Positions 1-9,207 of a DNA stretch of 55,140 bases are shown one piece after another. The notes below the pieces were generated by a model, which was given only the letters and a program-made list of their open reading frames with translations, was not told the DNA's origin and made no database searches. The stretch covers positions 1-55,140 of the forward strand of contig PLKG01000128.1 in the NCBI GenBank assembly GCA_003140595.1, read 5' to 3'. The DNA is from Acidimicrobiaceae bacterium (GTDB taxonomy: Bacteria; Actinomycetota; Acidimicrobiia; Acidimicrobiales; Bog-793). A program made the translations under genes and the position numbers. Within the stretch, counting starts at the first letter, position 1; each line of letters opens with the position of its first letter.

Positions 1-47
1 TCGGGTACCGTCAAAACGTGGCTGGACCAAATTGTCGCAATCAGCCC

Positions 48-75
48 TTGACTTCAAGCGCTTGGGGTTTGTTTG
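48..75 (+). promoter_or_regulatory. Likely MerR-type promoter/operator
   Basis: TTGACT at 48-53 is a good -35 element, followed by the perfect dyad CAAGCGCTTG at 55-64. A dyad just downstream of -35 in a long spacer is the classic layout of a promoter twisted by a MerR-family protein. It lies directly upstream of the MerR gene, so autoregulation is the likely reading. No clear -10 hexamer is visible, which lowers confidence. Confidence 0.5.
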
Positions 76-84
76 GCTGTCTCA

Positions 85-528
85 ATGACAGATCTGAGCA
101 TTCGGGACGCGGCGCTGCGCAGTGGTCTCAGTGGGCCGACGCTGCGCTACTACGAGGAGGTCGGGCTGATCGGGCCGATTGCCCGTGATCCGAGGAGCGG
201 CCACCGCCGGTCCCGCGCCCAAGACATCGACACCCTGCAGGCGCTGGCCTGCCTGCGGGCGATGGGCGTCGGGATCGAGGACATGCGCACCTACCAGGCC
301 AACCGCTCGCTTGGTCACGCCAAGGCGAGGGAGCAGCGCGACCTGCTGCTGCGCCACGCCGAGCGGATTGAGGCCGAGATCGAGACGCTCCAGGTACACC
401 TGGCCTACGTGCGCGCCAAGGCGGCCTGGTGGGTCGCCCATGGCCGCGGGGACAAGGACGCCGAATCAGAGGCAAACGAGCAGGTACAGGAGATCATCCC
501 GCGCCTGGAGGAGGCAGTACTGCGATGA
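85..528 (+). CDS. MerR family transcriptional regulator
   Basis: This 147-residue protein opens with a winged-helix MerR DNA-binding domain (first ~70 residues; hallmark TLRYYEEVGLI) and continues into a helical dimerisation region rich in Glu, Arg and Ala. The ATG at 85 is preferred to an in-frame TTG at 73 because MerR proteins begin just before this motif. No conserved metal-binding cysteines are visible, so a metal sensor is unlikely; a small-molecule or redox-stress sensor of the MerR/HTH_17 type is more plausible. The stop overlaps the ATG of the downstream reductase in an ATGA junction, so the two are translationally coupled and the regulator probably controls that reductase along with itself. 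The effector cannot be told from sequence. Confidence 0.88.
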   Translation: MTDLSIRDAALRSGLSGPTLRYYEEVGLIGPIARDPRSGHRRSRAQDIDTLQALACLRAMGVGIEDMRTYQANRSLGHAKAREQRDLLLRHAERIEAEIETLQVHLAYVRAKAAWWVAHGRGDKDAESEANEQVQEIIPRLEEAVLR

Positions 529-1499
529 GCAAGGTGTTAGTGACAGGCGGAAACGGCTATCTGGGGACCCAGGTGATCGCTGCGCTGCTTCACCAGGGGC
601 GGGAAGTGCGAGCGACGGTGCGCACACTCAACTCGGAGCCCGAGATCCGCGAGGCGCTGCGCCACGGCGGCGCCGACGACAACGGACTGGAGGTGGTCAT
701 AGCCGATCTCACCAGCAACGACGGCTGGGCCACGGCTACAGCCGGCGTCGAGGAGGTCCATCACATCGCCAGCCCGATCCCACCCGCCCAGCCCCGGGAT
801 CCCGAAACCCTGATCGTCCCTGCGCGTGAGGGCACGCTGCGAGTGCTCAGGGCCGCCCGCGAGGCCGGCGCGCGCCGCGTGGTGCTGACCTCGAGCTTCG
901 CCGCGGTCGGCTACTCACCCAAACCGGTCCGCGACTACACCGAAGAGGACTGGACCGATCCTGACACCCCGGGCCTGCCGCCCTACCCGCGCTCCAAAGC
1001 GATCGCCGAGCGCGCCGCCTGGGACTACATCGGAGAACACGCAGGCAACACCGAGCTGGTGGTGCTCAACCCGACGTTCATCATCGGCCCGACGCTGGTC
1101 GCCTCGCTGCGCTCCTCCCTGGTCGCGATCAAGGCGATCGCAGAGGGCACCATGTCGGCGCTGCCGCGCCAGCGCTTCGGCGTAGCCGACGTACGCGATG
1201 TGGCTGACGCCCATCTCAAAGCGATGACCATGCCCGACGTCGCCAATAAGCGCTACCTGCTTCTGGCCGACGGGCCGACGTTGACCTGGCTGGACCTGGC
1301 CGAGACGATCCGGGATCACCTCGGCGCCGCCGGCGCAAACGTCACCCTCCAGGAGGCTGCCGGCGAGGACCCGGCGCCGCTGACGATCCACAACGAGCGT
1401 GCCAAGCAGGAACTTGGCTGGCAGCCACGCGCGGCGCACTCCACGATCACCGAGACCGTCGACAGCCTCCGCGAACTCGGTCTACTGGAGGTCCAATGA
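525..1499 (+). CDS. NAD(P)-dependent extended SDR (epimerase/reductase family)
   Basis: This 324-residue protein has the Rossmann motif TGGNGYLG at residues 7-14 and the YxxxK catalytic pair at Tyr154/Lys158 (YPRSK), with a Ser-rich strand (LTSSFA) before it. The order and length fit extended short-chain dehydrogenases of the dihydroflavonol-4-reductase/aldehyde reductase type, which reduce carbonyls with NADPH. Cytoplasmic, no signal peptide. It starts at ATG 525, overlapping the MerR stop. MerR-SDR pairs are commonly stress- or xenobiotic-responsive. The substrate is unknown; a nucleotide-sugar epimerase is less likely because no sugar genes adjoin it. Confidence 0.88.
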   Translation: MSKVLVTGGNGYLGTQVIAALLHQGREVRATVRTLNSEPEIREALRHGGADDNGLEVVIADLTSNDGWATATAGVEEVHHIASPIPPAQPRDPETLIVPAREGTLRVLRAAREAGARRVVLTSSFAAVGYSPKPVRDYTEEDWTDPDTPGLPPYPRSKAIAERAAWDYIGEHAGNTELVVLNPTFIIGPTLVASLRSSLVAIKAIAEGTMSALPRQRFGVADVRDVADAHLKAMTMPDVANKRYLLLADGPTLTWLDLAETIRDHLGAAGANVTLQEAAGEDPAPLTIHNERAKQELGWQPRAAHSTITETVDSLRELGLLEVQ

Positions 1500-1725
1500 C
1501 GACCATCTGGGTGCCGGCGCCGCGCGACTGGCGGCGTGACCCGAACGTGACCTAACGAACCGGGCTCGATAGCTGTGCCCGTGCGGTGAACCCTGCCGGC
1601 GACGCTCAGGAGCTGGTCGTGGCTGGGTCGTGGAAGCGCCCTATCAGGTAGTGCCGTCCCGCTCCTGCGCGCCCGGGCTACCGGGAGCCCTGGCCGGCAC
1701 TTCGCTCGATGTCCGGACCCCGCGT

Positions 1726-2153
1726 TCACGCGTTCCTATGGACGTCAGGAAGCAGCTCGAAGTGCGGTACGTGACTTGGCCGAACGATGGAGAAGTGTCG
1801 GCGATCGATCGTGGCGACGGTCGTGGCGCTGAGCCGCTCGGCGGTGGCGACCACCATGGCGTCCACTGCTCCAAGAGGGAGATCGCGGTAGATCGCGACT
1901 AGTTCTGCGCTTCGTCGGTAGTCGGCAAGAAGGAGGGACTCCACCCTGAGCTCTCCGCTCGCGATCGATTCCAGGAAAGCAGCTTGGCGGTCGACTGACA
2001 CAGGACGGCCGAGCATCCAGCACACTTCGACGACGACGCCACCGGAACGATCAACTCCTCGCCGCGTTCTCCTATAAGTCGGGAGAAGGCACCGTGGTGG
2101 CGATCATCGACTTCGGCGGCTGCGATAAACGCGCCGCTGTCGACGACAATCAC
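1726..2153 (-). pseudogene. VapC-like PIN-domain toxin, frameshifted
   Basis: Two minus-strand frames together give one PIN-domain RNase. The first runs from a GTG at 2153 and carries the N-terminal signature VVDSGAF (first acidic residue of the metal site) to about 2041. The second carries the rest, with the conserved middle AVDAMVVATAERL and the late acidic IDRRHF, and stops at 1726. One missing base near 2041, in a run of GTC/GTG repeats, would join them. As read, the gene makes no full toxin, so it is either decayed or affected by an assembly error. The start overlaps a small upstream frame by GTGA, as expected for a toxin following its antitoxin. Confidence 0.6.
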
Positions 2154-2272
2154 TTGCCCAGTTCGGCGCTCAGGATCTCCTCCACCCAACCCTTGCTGCT
2201 CCGAACTTCCCGCCGTACGGTTGCGGTGACAAAGGCGGCTTTGCGTCCCGTGCCACTGCCAAGCAAGGCGGA
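2150..2272 (-). pseudogene. Possible antitoxin C-terminal remnant upstream of the PIN gene
   Basis: Upstream of the PIN frame, a minus-strand reading ends in EEILSAELGK and stops within a GTGA overlap with the toxin start. Acidic/helical tails coupled to a toxin start are typical of VapB-like antitoxins. No N-terminal DNA-binding part or start codon can be traced further upstream, because the sequence runs into the start region of the secreted protein gene on the other strand. If this was an antitoxin, it has lost its N-terminus. Weak evidence. Confidence 0.2.
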
Positions 2273-2302
2273 AAGTCCGCATCCAAACTGGAGGAGACGT
2301 AC

Positions 2303-2854
2303 ATGCAGAGATTCCGTTCACGTGCACACTTGGCGGCAATGTTCGTGGCTACATTGGGCCTGTCCGGACTGGTGTTCACCGGCATTTCATTTGCAGCTGG
2401 AGCGCCTGGTGTTGGCAATTTGCCTACCATCAGTTCACGAGGTTTCTCGGCCCCGTCCGCCCTTGCTGTGCTGACGCCTGCCATCACTGCCTCTGGCGTC
2501 GAAAACAATGTGGCCGTAGTGAACAAGGTCTCGGTTGCAAATGTCGACAGCAAGAGTTCGATCGTCGTCGATCCTGGAGACACGGCTAAAGGGGAGGTTC
2601 TCTGCCCACCTAACAAGAAAGTCGGCGGCTACATCCTCGCCTATTATCCCATTGGTGGAGGTTATGACATGGGTGGACTCGTCGGCGCGTCGATCGCATC
2701 GGCTACCGCGAGCTATCCAAACAACGAGGACACGGGATGGTCTGTTGTCGTTAGCAACCCAAAGCTAGCCATTAATTCGGTCAGTTTCTTGGTCAGAGTG
2801 GAGTGCATGGAAGTGCAGTACATCTCCACAAACATCTCTGTCAACAGCAAATAG
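2303..2854 (+). CDS. Small secreted protein of unknown function
   Basis: A strong ribosome site (GGAGGAGA, about 2290-2297) precedes the ATG. The 183-residue product starts with a basic stretch and a hydrophobic segment (residues ~9-31) ending near SFAAGA, a clear Sec signal peptide. The mature part is Val/Ser/Asn-rich, predicted beta-rich, and holds two cysteines (in EVLCPP and RVECME) that could form one disulfide. I do not recognise the family. The base composition is noticeably less GC-rich than neighbouring genes, which hints at separate ancestry. It has no partner in an operon: the next gene is convergent trpD. Confidence 0.7.
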   Translation: MQRFRSRAHLAAMFVATLGLSGLVFTGISFAAGAPGVGNLPTISSRGFSAPSALAVLTPAITASGVENNVAVVNKVSVANVDSKSSIVVDPGDTAKGEVLCPPNKKVGGYILAYYPIGGGYDMGGLVGASIASATASYPNNEDTGWSVVVSNPKLAINSVSFLVRVECMEVQYISTNISVNSK

Positions 2855-3030
2855 GAGGCGATCATCTCCGCGATTGAGCAGACTCCGGTGGTCAGGTCCA
2901 TCGGTGACGCCCCTCACAGGGAGCCCACAGGCTGGACACGAACGCCTTTTGCCACTTGGGGACCTGACAAATATCCGACGCTCGCCGAAGCCGCTGGCGA
3001 AGATGGCAACAAGCCGCCCAGATCGGAACG

Positions 3031-4137
3031 CTACCCGCCGGCAACGGAGTCAGCGATGAGCGCGGAAATGGCGGACACCCTGACCAACTCGTCGAGCACT
3101 TCGGCGGCCCTGCCCGAGTCGAGAGAATCCGAGGCCTGGGCCACCCCCTCTGAAAGGTCGACGGCGTTGCCCGCGATCACCAACGCGGCCGCGGCGTTAA
3201 GTACGCCGATGTCCCGCCGGGGACCGCGATCGCCGTTGAGCACGCCGCGGATGACGCCAGCATTGAACGTGGCGTCACCACCCCTCAGGTCGTCCATGGT
3301 CGCTTGGGCAAACCCGAGCTGAACCGCGTCCAGCCGCCAGGTCCGGACGTCGTAGGCGCCCTGCCCATCGCCAATGACCTCCATCACGGTGGAGGGCGAA
3401 GTGACACTCAGTTCGTCCAGCCCATCGTCGGCGTAGACAACCATCGAGTGGCGGCTGCCGTTGGTGCCGAGCACCTCGGCCATCGTGGATGCCATAGCCG
3501 GGTCGCTCAGCCCCACCAGCTGGCGCGTCGCCCGTGCCGGGTTGGCCAGGGGGCCCAACACGTTGAAGACGGTAGGAATCCCGAGTTGACCCCGTACAGG
3601 CGCGGCGAATCGCATGGCCCGGTTGAAGCGGGGAGCGAAACAGAAGCCCATGCCTACCTCGGCCACACAGCGAGCCACGCCGACCGGCCCGAGATCCACC
3701 ACTACCCCAAGAGCCTCCAACACGTCAGCGGTCCCCACCGAGGACGAAGCGGCCCGATTGCCGTGCTTGCACACCGCCACCCCGGCGCCTGCGGTGATAA
3801 TGGCGGCCAAGGTCGTCACATTGAAACTTCGCAAACGGTCGCCGCCCGTACCCACCAAGTCGACAACGTCGCCCTCGGTCGCCACCGTCTCAGTGTGCGC
3901 CAGCATGGCCCGGACGAATCCGGTCACCTCGGCCACCGACTCCCCTTTAGCCCGCAGGGCGACCAACAAGGCTGCGGTCTGGGCCGGAGTGGCCTCACCT
4001 TCGAAAACCTGCTCCATAACGCACTCGGCCTCTGTGACATCGAGGGAACCGCCCTCCAATAGGCGGCTCAGGACGCCTGGCCATCCGCCGAGCGCGTCGA
4101 ATGGCCGGGGTGTGCCCGACGAGTGGTGGGGGTCCAC
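3031..4137 (-). CDS. trpD: Anthranilate phosphoribosyltransferase
   Basis: TrpD transfers phosphoribose from PRPP to anthranilate, the second committed step of tryptophan synthesis, in the cytoplasm. The 368-residue protein shows the family hallmarks: the PRPP-binding GTGGD at residues 96-100, KHGNRA at 124-129, and PTVFNVLGPLANP further on, with the usual two-domain length plus a short N-terminal extension. The proposed start is a GTG at 4137; a start further in is possible. No other trp gene is adjacent, so it is an orphan, as is common in Actinobacteria. Some paralogues (TrpD2/YbiB type) have other roles, but the motifs here are those of true TrpD. Confidence 0.92.
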   Translation of the reverse strand: MDPHHSSGTPRPFDALGGWPGVLSRLLEGGSLDVTEAECVMEQVFEGEATPAQTAALLVALRAKGESVAEVTGFVRAMLAHTETVATEGDVVDLVGTGGDRLRSFNVTTLAAIITAGAGVAVCKHGNRAASSSVGTADVLEALGVVVDLGPVGVARCVAEVGMGFCFAPRFNRAMRFAAPVRGQLGIPTVFNVLGPLANPARATRQLVGLSDPAMASTMAEVLGTNGSRHSMVVYADDGLDELSVTSPSTVMEVIGDGQGAYDVRTWRLDAVQLGFAQATMDDLRGGDATFNAGVIRGVLNGDRGPRRDIGVLNAAAALVIAGNAVDLSEGVAQASDSLDSGRAAEVLDELVRVSAISALIADSVAGG

Positions 4138-4881
4138 CTAAGGAAGCGTAATTCACGTCTCGTGAAGCGCGACCCCCCACCACCGCGACGCTCATCTTCG
4201 TTTGTGTCCCCTCTGAGCAGTTCATGTGCGTTCCGTCTCGGGCATTGAGGTATATGCCGAGATCGAGGTGGGTCCTTTGAGCAGGATCTCGAACCGACCC
4301 GGAAGGAGCCACCATGGCACGACCTCTGCCGATCTCAACCGATGCCGATCTCAACCGAATCGATCTTCAACTCGCTCGCAGCCACCTGGAGGTGACCGGC
4401 GCCGATCTCGAGACGTGCTCGGGATCGGCCGGTCCACTGTGGCCAAGCGTCTCGGCGTCTCGAATCGGTCGGATCGCTCAGGCGCGTCCCCGGCGGGCGG
4501 GTACGCAGCGCCCGGGGCCAAACCGCTGGTCGATTGCTTGACTGTCATGGAACACAACCATTCTCCCAGTTGAGGAGGCCCTTTTCGCGGATATTGACAG
4601 CCTTACGCCTCTATCGCGTGGATAGTCGAGGCTGGTTGGGACCCATCGACGACTGTGAGCAGTCGACGTCTTGGCGTACAAGACTCGCCGCGACGCTGCC
4701 CTCGCCGGAGCCGACGCGATCGCAGAGGCCGATATCGCCGCCGGCGTCCGTCAACCTTCGGCGTTGGTCGTAACGGACGCGTGCGAATCTCATCCGCGCT
4801 CTCCGTGACTCATTGCTGACGTTCGCCTGGACGCATCCGACCTGCATCGGTGCATTGACCTCTGCTCCCCCGGTTCAAGGC
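4138..4881. other. Region without a convincing gene
   Basis: About 740 bases lie between trpD and the dehydratase gene. Short open frames occur on both strands, but none has family motifs, a good ribosome site and reasonable length together. One plus-strand frame near 4410-4470 contains LGIGRSTVAKRLGV, resembling a resolvase or helix-turn-helix tail, but nothing around it supports a recombinase. The region may hold eroded coding remnants and the trpD promoter. Confidence 0.5.
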
Positions 4882-6447
4882 TCACATCACTGCTCCGATC
4901 TGCCAGGGAGCGAATTCCTCGTCGCCCAAGCCGAGCAGCTCACTTCTGGTCTTCGAACCCGACGCGGTAGCAACCAGGGCGTGGAAGATGCGACGGCCCA
5001 TCTCCTCAACACTGACCTCTCCGTCGACAATCGTGCCGCAGTTGAGGTCCATGTCGTCGCCCATCCGGAGAAACAGGGGAGTGTTGGTCGAAAGCTTGAG
5101 GCTCGGCACGGGCTTGCACCCGAAAGCCGAGCCACGTCCGGTGGTGAAACAGACGATATTCGCACCGCCTGCCACCATCCCGGTCACCGAGACGGGGTCG
5201 TAGCCGGGAGTGTCCATGAACACGAGCCCCCTCCCCGTGACCGGCTCGGCATAGCCGTACACGCCGACCAGATCTGTGGAGCCGCCCTTTGCGACCGCGC
5301 CGAGCGACTTCTCCAATATCGTCGTCAGCCCACCCGCCTTGTTGCCCGGAGCGGGGTTGTTGTCCATGGAGCCGTGATTGGCAGATGTATAGGACTCCCA
5401 CCAGGCGATGCGCTCGAGCAGCTTGTCCGCCACCTCGGGGCTTGACGCACGGTAGGTGAGCAGATGCTCGGCTCCGTAGATCTCTGGCGTTTCCCCCAGC
5501 ACCGCGGTCCCGCCCTGGGCGACGAGCAGATCGGCTGCGACACCGAGTGCGGGGTTGGCGGTAATGCCGGAAAACGAGTCCGAGCCCCCGCACTGGAGCC
5601 CGAGGACGAGCTCGCTCACCGGCACCGGCCGTCGGGTCGCGGCGTTGGCCTCAGGAAGCATCTCGCTAAGACAGGCAATGCCCTTGTCCACCGTGGCCGT
5701 CGTCCCACCCTCGTCCTGGATCGTCATGACACGAATCGGCGTGCTCGCAGGCTGTGACCACGCCTGTGTGAGGGCGTCTAGCTGATTGTCCTCGCATCCA
5801 AGTCCGACTAGGACCACGCCGGCGAAGTTGGGATGACGCGCGAAGCCTGTCAAGGTGCGCCGGAGCACCTCGAGGCCGTCACCGTGGCCGTCCATACCGC
5901 AACCGCCTGTGTGGGTGAGCGCCACGATCCCGTCGACACCCGGGAACTCGTCGAGAACGCCCGGGCGGCTGAAGTGCCGGGCGATCAACCTCGCCACGGT
6001 GGCCGAGCAGTTCACCGAGGGCAGAATGCCCAAGTAGTTGCGGGTCGCCACCCGGCCATCGGCACGCACGATGCCGTCAAAGCTGAGCCGGTCGCTCTCC
6101 GCGACAAACCCGGTCGTCTTTGCGCCGGTTCCGGGCGCGTGGGCGCGCGCGAAGGTCCGGAACTCCAAGTTGTGCGAGTGGACGTGTTCGCCGGTACTGA
6201 CCATCGCAGTCGCGAACCCGATGATCTGGCCGTACTTGCGCACGGGATCTCCGGCGGCGATTGGGCGCAACGCGATCTTGTGGCCCCGCGCAATGTCTTG
6301 GATCGCTCTGATCACGTCCCGGTCCACACGCACCAGTGCGCCGGAAGTGGCGTCGGCGGTGAGCACGGCCACATCGTCGTCCGGCCCGAGCCGCAGGGCG
6401 AGCACAGTGTCGTGATCGCCCCCGGTCTGAGCTTGGCGTTCTGGCAT
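4882..6447 (-). CDS. UxaA/GarD-family sugar-acid dehydratase
   Basis: This 521-residue protein carries both parts of the altronate/galactarate dehydratase family: an N-terminal SAF domain (first ~100 residues, with the GEHVHSHN metal-binding stretch near residues 87-93) and the large catalytic domain (RNYLGILPSVNC, HTGGCGMD, CGGSDSFSG). These enzymes remove water from hexonic or hexaric acids in the cytoplasm to give a 2-keto-3-deoxy acid. The start is the ATG at 6447, two bases after the stop of the DapA-type gene. The pairing suggests dehydratase product feeding the aldolase/dehydratase next door, as in galactarate or glucarate breakdown. Altronate versus galactarate specificity cannot be decided. 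Confidence 0.87.
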   Translation of the reverse strand: MPERQAQTGGDHDTVLALRLGPDDDVAVLTADATSGALVRVDRDVIRAIQDIARGHKIALRPIAAGDPVRKYGQIIGFATAMVSTGEHVHSHNLEFRTFARAHAPGTGAKTTGFVAESDRLSFDGIVRADGRVATRNYLGILPSVNCSATVARLIARHFSRPGVLDEFPGVDGIVALTHTGGCGMDGHGDGLEVLRRTLTGFARHPNFAGVVLVGLGCEDNQLDALTQAWSQPASTPIRVMTIQDEGGTTATVDKGIACLSEMLPEANAATRRPVPVSELVLGLQCGGSDSFSGITANPALGVAADLLVAQGGTAVLGETPEIYGAEHLLTYRASSPEVADKLLERIAWWESYTSANHGSMDNNPAPGNKAGGLTTILEKSLGAVAKGGSTDLVGVYGYAEPVTGRGLVFMDTPGYDPVSVTGMVAGGANIVCFTTGRGSAFGCKPVPSLKLSTNTPLFLRMGDDMDLNCGTIVDGEVSVEEMGRRIFHALVATASGSKTRSELLGLGDEEFAPWQIGAVM

Positions 6448-6449
6448 CA

Positions 6450-7280
6450 CTAAGACCCGTTCCGACCGACACGAGTCGTCGTAGACGTGGCAAAGCGGGC
6501 CGCGACGAACTCCTTGAGAACGCACGGGAACCTGACCATGGTCTCGAGATGCGGCTTGATCAGCGACCGTTGAGCCTCGACGTCGCCTTCGAACGCGGCG
6601 ATGCAAAGCTCCGGGTTGAAGTTGGCGAGAGCCAGGAGGGCCCCCGCCGCACCCATCGTCCCAGCGAGGAGAGTGAGGACAGGCGAGCCGACGTACAGCG
6701 CCCCGTCGAACTCGGCGAGTTCCTGATGGAATCTGGTGGCGTTGCCGCTCGAATCCTTGCAGCCGCTCACGGGCAGCTCGCGTAGGTGCTCGACGGAGAT
6801 TCCCGGCGGCGAGAAGTCCGGGAAGTGGTAGGCGAGCACCGGCACCCCGGCAGCTGCCTCGGCTACCGCCTCGTAGTACGGCCGGGGATCTGAGACTTGC
6901 GGAGGGGAGAACGCCAGGACCGCGTCGACGCCGCCGTCGCGAGCGGCCGCCGTCAAGGCGACGGCGTCACGGATCGACGGAGCACCGGTCCCAGCGATGA
7001 CCGGGACGCCGCTACCTGGTGGCAGGGCATCACGCACGGCGCCGAGCAGCACCGCGCGCTCGGCACGATCAAGTGACGACGGCTCCCCGGTCGTCCCCGC
7101 CACAAGCACGGCCCTCACGCCGAGGTCGACGAGTCTGGCGGCATGCGCCGCGGTCGCAGGTGCATCGAGTTCCCCGTGTTCGTCGAACAAGGTCACCAAC
7201 GCCACGCCGACACCGCGGAACAGTGGACTCCCCCGGCCCACCCGGCCATCCCCGGTAACCCGCACGCGGGCTTCGCTCAT
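6450..7280 (-). CDS. DapA/DHDPS-family lyase (keto-deoxy acid aldolase or dehydratase)
   Basis: The 276-residue TIM-barrel protein has the family motif GTTGEPSSL at residues 62-70, a catalytic Tyr at 151 (YHFP) and the Schiff-base Lys at 175 (GCKDSS). This superfamily includes dihydrodipicolinate synthase, N-acetylneuraminate lyase, KDG aldolase and 5-dehydro-4-deoxyglucarate dehydratase. The neighbour two bases downstream is a sugar-acid dehydratase, so a role on a 2-keto-3-deoxy sugar acid is favoured over lysine synthesis. It is probably the first gene of a two-gene minus-strand operon. Confidence 0.85.
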   Translation of the reverse strand: MSEARVRVTGDGRVGRGSPLFRGVGVALVTLFDEHGELDAPATAAHAARLVDLGVRAVLVAGTTGEPSSLDRAERAVLLGAVRDALPPGSGVPVIAGTGAPSIRDAVALTAAARDGGVDAVLAFSPPQVSDPRPYYEAVAEAAAGVPVLAYHFPDFSPPGISVEHLRELPVSGCKDSSGNATRFHQELAEFDGALYVGSPVLTLLAGTMGAAGALLALANFNPELCIAAFEGDVEAQRSLIKPHLETMVRFPCVLKEFVAARFATSTTTRVGRNGS

Positions 7281-7474
7281 GTCTCACCTGTTTCTTGCCT
7301 ATGGGCCGGAGAGCGGCCAAGAGTAGATTCTGCTGGTCGGGCTTGCTCACGGGGAGTTGTGGACTCCGGCCTGGACTTCGCCGAACGGTTCAAGCTTATG
7401 ACAGCTCCGCGATCGATCGGGACGTGGTAGTCCCGCGCGGTGTCGCGTCAGCGGGTCTGCCACCGAGCGCTGAC

Positions 7475-7966
7475 CTACGGGAAGGCCCGAACATGACTCC
7501 GGCCCAGTTCAAGGCCCTGGAAGAACCCGTACAGGTCTGTACTACGGGCCTTGTCGTCGTTCGTCGCGCACAGAACGGCTACCACCGCCGACTCTGACCC
7601 GCCCTCATAGATGTCCGCCTGGCTCGCGGAGTCCGCCTGTCGGTACGCGAACCAGGCGGTCTCGGCCCGGACGAGGCGGCTCCGTGCGGCGTCGTCGTGC
7701 AGGAGGGCGAATAGGACGCTGACCTCTCGATCGATGCGCTTGTCCGCTGTGACGAGCTGGTGTTCTTCGCATCCCTCCGTTCCGATCGTTGAGCCTTTAT
7801 TGCAGGGCAGAAGCGTGAACGACTCGGTGATTACAGGCGGTTTCATTGGCGGGGCCTTTTTCGCCGCCGAGGCGACCGCGGAGGCTCCCACGGGACCCAG
7901 ACTTACGCCGGCGCCGACCCCTACAACCAAGGCGATCGTCGCTGCAAGGCTCGATCTTCTTCTCAC
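7475..7966 (-). CDS. Secreted LprI-like (DUF1311) protein
   Basis: The 163-residue product begins with a basic N-terminus and a hydrophobic signal segment (residues ~7-34). The mature domain has the layout of the LprI/DUF1311 family: CNKGST and TEGCEEH near the start, an Arg/Ala-Glu-Ala-Trp helix (RAETAWFAYRQ), and a late AVVAVLCATN. Mycobacterial LprI is a lysozyme inhibitor, so an envelope protective role is possible. There is no lipobox, so it is predicted secreted or anchored by an uncleaved segment. The start is a GTG at 7966 with a weak ribosome site. It stands alone between two operons. Confidence 0.68.
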   Translation of the reverse strand: MRRRSSLAATIALVVGVGAGVSLGPVGASAVASAAKKAPPMKPPVITESFTLLPCNKGSTIGTEGCEEHQLVTADKRIDREVSVLFALLHDDAARSRLVRAETAWFAYRQADSASQADIYEGGSESAVVAVLCATNDDKARSTDLYGFFQGLELGRSHVRAFP

Positions 7967-8214
7967 ATGGTCATGGTGACAGGGCGTGCCGGCCCGTGTG
8001 GCGCGGGTGAGGATCTCTGCATGCGCGACGGGTCGTTGCCATCCTCCGGACAGCCCGAAACTGATCGACCGGTATCTGAGAGAAACCGTTTGGTCTCAGA
8101 GACGCCGCGGTCGATGCCAAAGGAGGGCACTCCTCTTGGCACACCTCGACATAGCTGTTGCTTGACGTGGTCTCTTCGCGATCGCTTGCGCCCCTGGATC
8201 CCTGAGAATGCGGG

Positions 8215-9207
8215 CTAAAGGGCACCTCGAACCTGGAGCCCGCAGGGACTTACCTGGATGGGAAGCACCCGGTAGTGCGCGTCCAAGACGGCGATGCGAT
8301 GCTCGAGCGCCTCCTTAGCCTCTCGGGTAGCACTCAAGATCGTGATTGATCCTCCATCCCCCCCGGCCCCATTTATCTTCCACCCAACTGCTCCTTGCGC
8401 CGCCGCGATCTCGATCACCCTGCACGCGTCGACGCCTACCAGCTCAGTGTGCAGGGACCTCTGTGCCTCGGTGTTGGCGATCATCGCCGCGCCGAACGCA
8501 TCGAGATCCTGGGTGAGAACAGCCTCGCGGGCGGCGATCGCGGCATCACGCAGCAAGGAGAACGCCTGCGACCCGCTGGTCCTCACGCCCTCGATGACTT
8601 GTTGGTGTACGGCAGAGGAGTCATGGGCATGGCCAAGAAAGACCAGCGTGAGCCGGTGGCCGAGTTCGTCCCAGGCCGGCAGAGGGTGTACTGCAGCCTC
8701 CGGGTAGGGCTCGATCTCGAGGAAGTTGATCCCCCCGAACGCCGAGCTCAACTGGTCCTGGATCCCACTTTCGGCGCCCAGTATGTCGACTTCGATCTGA
8801 TGCGCGGCGTAAGCGGCGTCGCGCGGGGACAGTTCCTCCGAGCGCGCCGCAGCCAGGGCGCCCAACAAAGCAACCGCTACCGCCGCAGATGTGCCGGTAC
8901 TGCAACCGGCCGGCACCTCGGAACGGACGCAGATCTCGACGGCGAGGCCCTCCGGGGGTGGGAACGAATCGATGGCAGCCTCCAACAGGCGGTGACGAGG
9001 TGCCCGGGCTGCTCTGGGAACAACCGGGTACCGGTCGCCATAGCTCTCCACCGCCAGCACGATCGGGTCCGGGCTTGTCGTCGCGCGGATCGAGACCTCC
9101 ACGCCCGGAGTAACCGCGATGTTCAGGACCCGTCCGGGGCCACCGAACCACGTGTCTGTCCACCCACCGTTGTCACAGATGCGGATAGGAGCAGACGCCT
9201 CGATCAT
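8215..9207 (-). CDS. GHMP-family sugar kinase
   Basis: GHMP kinases phosphorylate small metabolites or sugars with ATP. This 330-residue protein opens with the substrate-binding APIRICDNGGWTDTW, has the ATP loop PAGCSTGTSAA at residues 99-109, GAESGIQDQ at 144-152, and the C-terminal KINGAGGDGGS. The closest overall type is the heptose/fucose kinase group (HddA-like). I prefer the ATG at 9207 to one at 9234 because a GGGGTG site sits about 8 bases before it and homologues start here. The adjacent genes do not define its sugar. It is transcribed divergently from the URO-D-family gene. Confidence 0.82.
   Translation of the reverse strand: MIEASAPIRICDNGGWTDTWFGGPGRVLNIAVTPGVEVSIRATTSPDPIVLAVESYGDRYPVVPRAARAPRHRLLEAAIDSFPPPEGLAVEICVRSEVPAGCSTGTSAAVAVALLGALAAARSEELSPRDAAYAAHQIEVDILGAESGIQDQLSSAFGGINFLEIEPYPEAAVHPLPAWDELGHRLTLVFLGHAHDSSAVHQQVIEGVRTSGSQAFSLLRDAAIAAREAVLTQDLDAFGAAMIANTEAQRSLHTELVGVDACRVIEIAAAQGAVGWKINGAGGDGGSITILSATREAKEALEHRIAVLDAHYRVLPIQVSPCGLQVRGAL

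Noticed and set aside
4400-4480. Resolvase or transposase remnant (LGIGRSTVAKRLGV)
   Set aside because: Only a short helix-turn-helix-like stretch; no catalytic domain, inverted repeats or target duplication around it.
8075-8100. Inverted repeat TCTGAGA/TCTCAGA with a 12-base spacer
   Set aside because: Arms are short, the loop is long and no T tract follows, so neither terminator nor operator can be supported.
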